Position numbers and translations under genes: made by a program. From Actinomycetes bacterium (lineage in GTDB: Bacteria > Actinomycetota > Actinomycetes > Propionibacteriales > Nocardioidaceae): a stretch of 18,215 nt of DNA. Below are positions 7,489-15,079 of this stretch, one piece after another (positions within the stretch are counted from its first letter, which is position 1; every line of letters starts with the position of its first letter). The stretch covers positions 1 to 18,215 of the forward strand of contig JAHEXN010000033.1 of the NCBI GenBank assembly GCA_023252095.1, written 5' to 3'. Under the pieces are notes generated by a model. The model was not told the DNA's origin, ran no database searches, and saw only the letters and a list, made by a program, of their open reading frames with translations.

Positions 7489-7503
7489 CGGAGAAGTCTG
7501 ACA

Positions 7504-7543
7504 GGCCCGGCCGAACGCGTCGAATCGACCGCGCGGCCGAGCC
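7504..7543 (-). terminator. Hairpin after carbonic anhydrase gene, possible terminator
   Basis: On the minus strand GGCTCGGCCG (7543-7534) pairs with CGGCCGGGCC (7513-7504), one G-U pair, and the loop can fold further (GTCG/CGAC). It lies about 20 nt past the carbonic anhydrase stop. No U tract follows, so it may attenuate rather than end transcription. It separates this gene from the terC riboswitch. Confidence 0.45.
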
Positions 7544-7562
7544 CGTCACACCCCGGTGGAGG

Positions 7563-8057
7563 TCAGGGCGTCGTGACCTCGTCGATCGCCCCGGTGGCCA
7601 CGTCGAAGACGAAGCCACGGATGTGCTCCTTCTTCGGCACGAAGGGGTTGGCCCGGATGCGGTTGACGCCCTGCACGACGTCGGCGGCGGCGTCGGGGAA
7701 CGCCTCGGCGGACCAGCTGGGACGGATGCCGGTCTCGGACTCGATGCCCTGACGGAACTCATCGTCCTTGAACGTGACCATGCCGCAGTCGGTGTGGTGC
7801 AGCAGGACGATCTCCTCCGTGCCGAGGAGCCGCTGGCTGATCGCGAGGGAGCGCAGCGCGTCCTCGGTCACGACACCGCCGGCATTGCGGATGACGTGGG
7901 CGTCGCCCTCGGCGATGCCCAGGATCTTCGCCGGGTCGAGGCGTGCGTCCATGCACGCGACGACGGCGACCTTGCGGGCTGGCGGCAGGGGCAATGGCCC
8001 CTCGAAGCCCTGCTGGTAGGCCTTGTTGGCCTCGACGAGCTCATCGGTGACGGTCAT
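7563..8057 (-). CDS. Beta-class carbonic anhydrase
   Basis: 164 residues, close to the short mycobacterial Rv1284 type (about 163) and shorter than plant-type enzymes. It interconverts CO2 and bicarbonate. Zinc and catalytic residues are visible: C35, D37 and R39 in CMDAR, H88 and C91 in HHTDCGM. The D37/R39 dyad is intact, so the enzyme should be active. VIRNAGG (about 55-61) is the conserved strand between them. There is no signal peptide, so it is cytosolic. The ATG at 8057 follows GGAGG at 5 nt. It lies 110 nt downstream of uvrB on the same strand, but with its own ribosome site. The open frame continues far upstream through uvrB antiphase sequence, which is not coding. Confidence 0.93.
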   Translation of the reverse strand: MTVTDELVEANKAYQQGFEGPLPLPPARKVAVVACMDARLDPAKILGIAEGDAHVIRNAGGVVTEDALRSLAISQRLLGTEEIVLLHHTDCGMVTFKDDEFRQGIESETGIRPSWSAEAFPDAAADVVQGVNRIRANPFVPKKEHIRGFVFDVATGAIDEVTTP

Positions 8058-8167
8058 GGTTCCTCCGGGAGACGATGGTGGGTGGTCCCCTCCACCGTGC
8101 CCCGCTCGACGCGCCCCGGACGGGCGTGTCACGTGGCGAGACCGCCCGCCAGAACCGCCCAGGGCTG

Positions 8168-10252
<2,085 letters not shown>

Positions 10253-10259
10253 GCTCATG

Positions 10260-10282
10260 AGCCTACGGCCGGGCACCGACAG
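10260..10282 (-). promoter_or_regulatory. RecA-independent DNA-damage (PafBC-type) promoter of uvrB
   Basis: On the minus strand CTGTCGGTG (10282-10274), 8 nt, then TAGGCT (10265-10260). Against tTGTCRgtg-N8-TAnnnT this matches 8 of 9 upstream bases, the exact spacing and the -10. Its -10 is identical to that of uvrA at 251-246. The ATG at 10252 falls 7 nt after the -10. Confidence 0.85.
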
Positions 10283-10310
10283 GAGCAGTACGGACGGAGT
10301 CGGCCCGACG

Positions 10311-10340
10311 GGGTGACTCCCGACATCGTTAGGGTGACTC
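10311..10340. repeat. Direct repeat GGGTGACTC upstream of the TetR gene, possible operator
   Basis: GGGTGACTC occurs at 10311-10319 and 10332-10340, 21 bp apart (two helical turns, same DNA face). The second copy overlaps the presumed -10 (TAGGGT, 10330-10335) and ends 2 nt before the regulator's ATG. Autoregulation is an inference. TetR proteins usually bind inverted repeats, which weakens it. Confidence 0.35.
10330..10335 (+). promoter_or_regulatory. Probable -10 box (TAGGGT) of the TetR gene
   Basis: TAGGGT is followed by 7 nt (GACTCGC) and the ATG at 10343. There is no Shine-Dalgarno sequence, so a leaderless transcript is likely. No clear -35 is visible. Confidence 0.5.
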
Positions 10341-10342
10341 GC

Positions 10343-11008
10343 ATGGGTGTGGACGAGAGGCGTGCCGCGCGTCGGCGCGAGATCATCGCCGCGACTCGGG
10401 CCCTGTTCGACGAACGCGGCGTCCGCGACGCCCAGATCGAGGACATCGCACGCGCCGTCGGCATCAACCGGGCGATCATCTACCGCCACTTCACGAGCAA
10501 GGAAGAGCTCTTCGCGGTCACGCTGGTCGAGTACCTCCACGAGCTGGAGGCGGCTCTCACCGCCGTCGTCGACCCCACGGCCACGCCCCGGCGGCGCCTC
10601 GCGGCGATCGTGGGTGCGTTCTTCGACTACGGCGTCGCGCACCCGGCCTTCGTCGACTGCGCGCAGACCCTGCTGCGGCGCCGCGGCAGCGAGCTCCAGC
10701 AGGAGGTCGGCGATGCCGTGCTGATCGAGCTGGGCACCGCGATCAGCGCGTGCCTCGCGCACGTCGTCGCGACCCTGGACGACGGAACCAGCGCCGGGGA
10801 GTTCCGCGTGACCGACCCCTCCCTCGTGGCCAACGTGCTGTACGCGCAGGGCCTCGGCGCGCTGAACCTCGCGCACCTCCAGTGGTCGATCCGTGAGCAC
10901 AACACGGGAATGCCCGTCGTCGACGACGTCGCGTCCGACACGCTCCGCACGCTGCTCGTGCACGGCGCCCTGGCCATGGCCACCGGCGCGACCCCGCGCC
11001 CCGCCTGA
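10343..11008 (+). CDS. TetR/AcrR-family transcriptional regulator
   Basis: 221 residues. The N-terminal DNA-binding domain is typical: a basic start (DERRAARRREIIAATRALFDE), then a helix-turn-helix at about 31-50 (QIEDIARAVGINRAIIYRHF) and TSKEELF leading into the ligand-binding helices. The C-terminal domain (about 60-221) is all-helical and has no signature for a specific ligand. The ATG at 10343 fits both the HTH position and a TAGGGT box 7 nt upstream. It diverges from uvrB across 90 bp and converges on the thiolase gene, so it may regulate itself, the thiolase/SDR/dehydratase cluster, or unlinked genes; the sequence does not decide. Confidence 0.93.
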   Translation: MGVDERRAARRREIIAATRALFDERGVRDAQIEDIARAVGINRAIIYRHFTSKEELFAVTLVEYLHELEAALTAVVDPTATPRRRLAAIVGAFFDYGVAHPAFVDCAQTLLRRRGSELQQEVGDAVLIELGTAISACLAHVVATLDDGTSAGEFRVTDPSLVANVLYAQGLGALNLAHLQWSIREHNTGMPVVDDVASDTLRTLLVHGALAMATGATPRPA

Positions 11009-11153
11009 CGCATCCCAGCGCCTGGACCGAGGTGGGCCCGATGCATGAGGGCTGCCCCAGCAACCACGATGCATCATCCTCGGTCACCCGACCGGCCGCG
11101 GCCCGGCCGCTCGCTGGTCCATACCGCTTGTCACCCACCCCGGAACACAGAAA
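11009..11153. other. Intergenic stretch after the TetR gene
   Basis: 145 bp without a convincing gene. It holds two GATGCAT copies (11040-11046 and near 11079) flanked by CCGAGG and CCTCGG, which could form a weak imperfect hairpin ending the TetR transcript, and a GC-rich CGGCCGCGGCCCGGCCGC run. I assign no function. Confidence 0.3.
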
Positions 11154-11186
11154 CCCCCGGGACAGCCTGACGGCCGAACCCGGGGG
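11154..11186 (-). terminator. Rho-independent terminator of the thiolase gene
   Basis: On the minus strand CCCCCGGG (11186-11179) pairs with CCCGGGGG (11161-11154). The loop contains a nested GCC/GGC stem, and the hairpin is followed by TTTCTGTGTT. It begins 20 nt past the thiolase stop. The symmetric stem could also stop TetR transcripts from the other side. Confidence 0.85.
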
Positions 11187-11206
11187 CTCCGTACTTCGAG
11201 AAAGTC

Positions 11207-12643
11207 TCAGCTCTCCAGGATCGCGACGACGCCCTGGCCGCCCGCGGCGCAGATCGAGATCAGGCCGCGCTTGCCCGGGCCGGCCTCGTGCAGGAGCTTG
11301 GCGAGGTTGGCGACGATGCGGCCACCCGTCGCGGCGAAGGGGTGCGCCGCGGCGAGCGACGAGCCCTTCACGTTGAGCTTGGTGCGGTCGATCGAGCCGA
11401 GCGGCACGTCGAGGCCGAGCTTGTCCTGGCAGAACTCCGGCGACTCCCACGCGGCGAGCGTCGAGAGCACCTGGCCGGCGAAGGCCTCGTGGATCTCGTA
11501 GAAGTCGAAGTCCTGCAGCGTCAGGCCGTTGCGCGCGAGCATGCGCGGCACGGCGTACGCGGGAGCCATCAGCAGGCCCTCGGCTCCGCTGACGTAGTCG
11601 ACCGCGGCGGTCTCGTAGTCGACGAAGTACGCCTGGACGTCCCAGCCGCGCTTGGCGGCCTCGTCCTCGGACGCGAGCAGCGCGACCGACGCGCCGTCGG
11701 ACAGCGGCGTGGAGTTGCCGGCCGTCATGGTGGCCTCGTCGCCGAGGTTGCGGCCGAACACGGGCTTGAGCTTCGCGAGCTTCTCGACCGTGGAGTCGGG
11801 ACGCAGGTGGTTGTCCTTCGCGACGCCGTTGAACGGCGTGACGAGATCGTCCTGCCAGCCCTCGTCCCAGGCCTTGGCGAGGTTCTGGTGCGACGCGGCG
11901 GCGAGCTCGTCCTGCGCCTCACGGGTGATCTTCCAGGCGTGGGTCGTGATGGCCTGGTGGTCGCCCATCGACAGGCCTGTGCGCGGCTCGGCGTTGCGCG
12001 GCTGATCGGGTGCGAGGTACGACGGACGGATCTTGGTCAGCAGCTTGACGAGACCCTTCTTGTCGCCCTTGGCCGAGAGCTGGTTGGCCTCGATCAGGAT
12101 CTTGCGCAGCTTGTCGTTGACCGCGAGCGGCGCGTCCGACGTGGTGTCGGTGCCACCGGCGATGCCGCTCTCGATCTTGCCGAGCGCGATCTTGTCGGCG
12201 ACGATGAACGCGGCCTGCAGGCCCGTGCCGCAGGCCTGCTGCAGGTCGGTGGCGGGCGTCTCGGGCGACAGCTTCGAGCCGAGGACGGTCTCGCGCGTCA
12301 GGTTGAAGTCGCGGGCGTGCTTGAGCACGGCGCCGGCGACGACCTCACCGATGCGCTCGCCCTCGAGGCCGAAGCGCTCGACGAGACCGTCGAGGGCTGC
12401 CGTGAGCATGTCCTGGTTCGAGACGTTGGTGTAGACGGTGTTGCTCCGCGCGAACGGGATGCGGTTGCCGCCGATGACCGCGACGCGGCGCACGCGCTGG
12501 GCGTCGTCGGACGCAGCGGGGGCCGACGTGGTGGCCGCCTCGGTCACCGAGGCCGGCTTCGCCGGGGCCTTGGTGGCCGTCGCCTTCTTGGCGGGGGTGG
12601 CCTTCTTGGCGGGGGCCTTCTTCGCGGGCGTGGTGCCTGCCAT
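11207..12643 (-). CDS. fadA2: Acetyl-CoA C-acyltransferase (FadA2/FadI-like thiolase)
   Basis: 478 residues. It catalyses thiolytic cleavage of 3-ketoacyl-CoA in beta-oxidation, or the reverse condensation. Catalytic residues: nucleophile C138 in QQACGTG, H434 in SSLAAAHPFAATGGR, C465 in ISICAAGGQG. The HEAF motif (EIHEAFAGQ) replaces the NEAF of ordinary thiolases, which is typical of the FadI/trifunctional-beta and mycobacterial FadA2 group. The first ~50 residues are an added Lys/Ala/Pro tail (KKAPAKKATPAKKA) of histone-H1-like composition. The start is firm because GAGGAG lies 7 nt before the ATG, so the tail is translated. It diverges from the fabG4-htdX pair, the same arrangement as Rv0243 with Rv0242c-Rv0241c in M. 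tuberculosis. The gene name is by analogy. Confidence 0.93.
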   Translation of the reverse strand: MAGTTPAKKAPAKKATPAKKATATKAPAKPASVTEAATTSAPAASDDAQRVRRVAVIGGNRIPFARSNTVYTNVSNQDMLTAALDGLVERFGLEGERIGEVVAGAVLKHARDFNLTRETVLGSKLSPETPATDLQQACGTGLQAAFIVADKIALGKIESGIAGGTDTTSDAPLAVNDKLRKILIEANQLSAKGDKKGLVKLLTKIRPSYLAPDQPRNAEPRTGLSMGDHQAITTHAWKITREAQDELAAASHQNLAKAWDEGWQDDLVTPFNGVAKDNHLRPDSTVEKLAKLKPVFGRNLGDEATMTAGNSTPLSDGASVALLASEDEAAKRGWDVQAYFVDYETAAVDYVSGAEGLLMAPAYAVPRMLARNGLTLQDFDFYEIHEAFAGQVLSTLAAWESPEFCQDKLGLDVPLGSIDRTKLNVKGSSLAAAHPFAATGGRIVANLAKLLHEAGPGKRGLISICAAGGQGVVAILES

Positions 12644-12672
12644 GGCGGGACTCCTCGAAAGTGTCGATGATG

Positions 12673-12687
12673 GTCACGGAACGTGAC
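12673..12687. promoter_or_regulatory. 15-bp palindrome GTCACG-GAA-CGTGAC in the thiolase leader
   Basis: Perfect 6-bp arms around 3 bp, 30-44 nt upstream of the thiolase ATG. It could be an operator downstream of the promoter or a small mRNA hairpin with a tight loop. No known box was recognised. Confidence 0.4.
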
Positions 12688-12754
12688 GTGTGCCTCGTCG
12701 CGCCGGAGTGGACCGGCACTGTCACACGAGGTTACAGTCAGGTGTCGGATTCAG

Positions 12755-12767
12755 ATACCACCGGTAT
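12755..12767. promoter_or_regulatory. 13-bp palindrome ATACC-ACC-GGTAT in the fadA2/fabG4 divergent region
   Basis: Perfect 5-bp arms around 3 bp. On the plus strand it lies where the -35 and spacer of the fabG4 promoter would be; on the minus strand it lies next to the probable -35 area for the thiolase. That position suits a regulator controlling both directions. The regulator is unknown; the TetR protein encoded at 10343-11008 is one candidate. Confidence 0.45.
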
Positions 12768-12775
12768 TCGAGAGA

Positions 12776-12781
12776 TAGGAC
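12776..12781 (+). promoter_or_regulatory. Possible -10 box (TAGGAC) of the fabG4-htdX transcript
   Basis: TAGGAC is followed by 7 nt and the GTG at 12789, the spacing seen at other leaderless genes here, but the last base departs from TAnnnT. Alternatively AGGA within it is a Shine-Dalgarno sequence at 8 nt. The sequence does not decide between them. Confidence 0.35.
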
Positions 12782-12788
12782 ACACCCC

Positions 12789-14135
12789 GTGAGCGATCGC
12801 TACCAAGATCTTGCGCACAACCCCGTCGGCAAGTTCCTGGTCAAGAACCTGGGCCTGCCGAATCCGCCCTACCTCGACCGCTACACGGGTGGCCCGTTGG
12901 TCAAGGGCAGCGTGCTCACGGGCAGCGCCGCCGGCGGCCCGGTCAGCAAGGCCGTGGCCGCGGCCCTCAAGGCCTACGGCATCGACTCCACCGGAGTCCG
13001 GGCCGACGGCAAGAAGTACAAGGGCCTCGTCTTCGACGCCACGGGCATCGACTCCGCCGCCCGCCTCGTCGCGCTCCAGGAGTTCTTCACTCCCGTCCTG
13101 CGCCAGGTGGCCTCCAGCGGCCGCGTCGTCGTGATCGGCTCGGCCCCCGAGGAGGCCGCCTCCGAGAGCGCGGCCATCGCGCAGCGCGCGCTCGAGGGCT
13201 TCACGCGCTCGCTCGGCAAGGAGATCGGTGGCGGCTCGACCGTCAACCTGGTCTACGTCTCCGCCGGCGCCGAGAAGACCCTGGGCTCCACGCTCGGCTT
13301 CCTCCTCTCACCCAAGTCCGCCTACGTCTCGGGCCAGGTCGTCCGCCTCGGCACGACGGGCATCACCCAGGCACCGGCCGTCAAGGACGTCACGAAGCCG
13401 CTCGCCGGCAAGGTCGCCCTCGTGACGGGCGCCTCGCGCGGTCTGGGCGAGGCCGACATGCGCACGCTCGCCCGTGACGGCGCGACCGTCATCGGCCTCG
13501 ACGTCCCGCCGCTCGCCGACGACCTCAAGGCGCTCGCGGAGGAGCTCGGCGGCGGCTACATCGTCGGCGACATCACCTCGCCCGACGCGCCCGCAGAGAT
13601 CGCCGAGTACATCCAGAAGCACCACGGCGCGGTCGACATCATCGTCCACAACGCCGGCATCACGCGCGACAAGCGCCTGCGGAACATGAAGCCCGAGAAC
13701 TGGCAGCTCGTCGTCGAGATCTCGGTCGGCGCTCCCCAGCGCATCACCGACCAGCTCCTCGAGCAGGGCCTCATCAACGAGGGCGGCACGATCATCGGCA
13801 TCGCCTCGATCGCGGGCATCGCCGGCAACAACGGCCAGACGAACTACGCCTCGGCCAAGGCCGGCGTGATCGGCTGGATCCAGTCGCTCTCGAAGCGCGT
13901 CGCCGACCGTGGCATCACGGCCAACGTCATCGCGCCCGGGTTCATGGAGACCGAGATGGTCAAGACCATCCCGCTCGGCATCCGCGAGGCGGGCCGTCGC
14001 ATGAACTCGATGTCGCAGGGCGGTCTGCCCGTCGACGTCGCCGAGACGATCGCCTGGCTCGCGAGCCCCGGTTCGGCCACGGTCAGCGGCAACGTCATCG
14101 GCGTCAACGGCCAGATGCTGATCGGCGCGTCCTGA
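12789..14135 (+). CDS. fabG4: FabG4-like 3-oxoacyl-(ACP/CoA) reductase, two-domain SDR
   Basis: 448 residues, the high-molecular-weight FabG class (M. tuberculosis FabG4 is about 454), versus about 250 for ordinary FabG. The N-terminal ~200 residues are a degenerate, flavodoxin-like Rossmann domain without the catalytic set. The C-terminal half is a full SDR: TGASRGLG cofactor loop (213-220), N288 in HNAG, S340 in IASIAG, and Y353-x3-K357 in YASAKAG. It reduces 3-ketoacyl thioesters to 3-hydroxyacyl thioesters; FabG4 relatives prefer NADH. The GTG at 12789 is chosen because VSDRYQDLAHNPVGKF begins the family's conserved N-terminus. It runs into htdX with a 1-nt gap and diverges from the thiolase gene. 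Confidence 0.93.
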   Translation: MSDRYQDLAHNPVGKFLVKNLGLPNPPYLDRYTGGPLVKGSVLTGSAAGGPVSKAVAAALKAYGIDSTGVRADGKKYKGLVFDATGIDSAARLVALQEFFTPVLRQVASSGRVVVIGSAPEEAASESAAIAQRALEGFTRSLGKEIGGGSTVNLVYVSAGAEKTLGSTLGFLLSPKSAYVSGQVVRLGTTGITQAPAVKDVTKPLAGKVALVTGASRGLGEADMRTLARDGATVIGLDVPPLADDLKALAEELGGGYIVGDITSPDAPAEIAEYIQKHHGAVDIIVHNAGITRDKRLRNMKPENWQLVVEISVGAPQRITDQLLEQGLINEGGTIIGIASIAGIAGNNGQTNYASAKAGVIGWIQSLSKRVADRGITANVIAPGFMETEMVKTIPLGIREAGRRMNSMSQGGLPVDVAETIAWLASPGSATVSGNVIGVNGQMLIGAS

Positions 14136-14136
14136 G

Positions 14137-15018
14137 ATGGTGACCCGCACCTTCTCGAAGGCGCCCTCCACCGCCCCGCTGATGCTCAAGGCCGCGCTGC
14201 CCGCGATCCCGGGCGTCGGGTCCCTGCCCGGCGTCAAGCACGCCTCCGGCGGTGCGCCTGATCTCGTCCTGCAGCGCACCGGCGTCACGACCGACCCGGC
14301 TCACCTCGAGCGCTACCGCGAGGTCTGCGGCTTCGGTCGTGGCGAGACCCTTCCGGCGACGTACCCCCACATGGCGGCGTTCGCGCTCCACATGTCGCTC
14401 ATGACCGACACGGTGTTCCCGTTCGCCCCGATGGGTCTGGTGCACCTGCGCAACGCGATCACGCAGCACCGTCCGATCACGCCCGACGAGGCGTTCGACG
14501 TCTCGGTGCGCGCGGCCGACCTGCGTCCGCACCCCAAGGGGCGCCTGATCGACCTGATCACCGACGTCACGATCGACGGCGAGGTCGTCTGGAACGAGGT
14601 CACGACCCTGTTCGCGCGGGGTCGCGGCGGCGATGCTGAATCCACCCCCGCGCCGCTGGAGGGCGTCGAGGCCCCCTCGGGCGTCGTGCACTGGAAGCTC
14701 GCGGGCAACCTGGGCCGCCGCTACGGTGCGGTGTCGGGAGATCGCAACCCGATTCACCTGTACCCGCTCACGGCCAAGGCCTTCGGGTTCCCGACCAACA
14801 TCGCGCACGGCATGTGGACCAAGGCCCACGCCCTCGCGGCGCTGGCCAACCGCCTGCCGGACGCGTTCCGCGTCGACGTCGAGTTCAAGAAGCCGATCCT
14901 GCTGCCGACCACCGTGGTGTTCGGCTCGCGGGAGTCCGGCGGCGTGATCGACCTCGGTGTCGTGGGTGCGCGCAAGCCCGTCACGCACATGGTCGGTCGG
15001 GTCACGCCGCTCGGCTGA
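14137..15018 (+). CDS. htdX: HtdX-like 3-hydroxyacyl-thioester dehydratase (MaoC family)
   Basis: 293 residues, a double hot-dog-type MaoC protein. The C-terminal half carries the hydratase-2 signature YGAVSGDRNPIHLYPLTA with D202 and H207 as catalytic dyad, followed by NIAHGMW. The N-terminal half (about 50-165) is the non-catalytic hot dog that shapes the acyl tunnel. It dehydrates (R)-3-hydroxyacyl thioesters made by the upstream reductase, or hydrates the reverse way. The ATG at 14137 is 1 nt past the fabG4 stop, so translation should be coupled. In M. tuberculosis the homologue Rv0241c is paired with Rv0242c in the same way. The direction of the pathway (elongation or degradation) cannot be settled from sequence. 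Confidence 0.93.
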   Translation: MVTRTFSKAPSTAPLMLKAALPAIPGVGSLPGVKHASGGAPDLVLQRTGVTTDPAHLERYREVCGFGRGETLPATYPHMAAFALHMSLMTDTVFPFAPMGLVHLRNAITQHRPITPDEAFDVSVRAADLRPHPKGRLIDLITDVTIDGEVVWNEVTTLFARGRGGDAESTPAPLEGVEAPSGVVHWKLAGNLGRRYGAVSGDRNPIHLYPLTAKAFGFPTNIAHGMWTKAHALAALANRLPDAFRVDVEFKKPILLPTTVVFGSRESGGVIDLGVVGARKPVTHMVGRVTPLG

Positions 15019-15079
15019 AACGAGCGTGTAACCGGGCGTCACATGTGTCGTTGATCACGGCGACACCGGAGGTCCTGTG

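Noticed and set aside
7482..7504. A third CTGTCAGAC (minus strand, 7504-7496), identical to the uvrA upstream element, in front of the terC riboswitch
   Set aside because: At the required 8-nt spacing the next hexamer is GGAGGG, not TAnnnT, so the damage-promoter motif is incomplete; treated as chance.
8081..8096. GGTGG/CCACC hairpin between uvrB and the carbonic anhydrase gene
   Set aside because: Only 5 bp, no U tract, and G-rich background makes it likely by chance.
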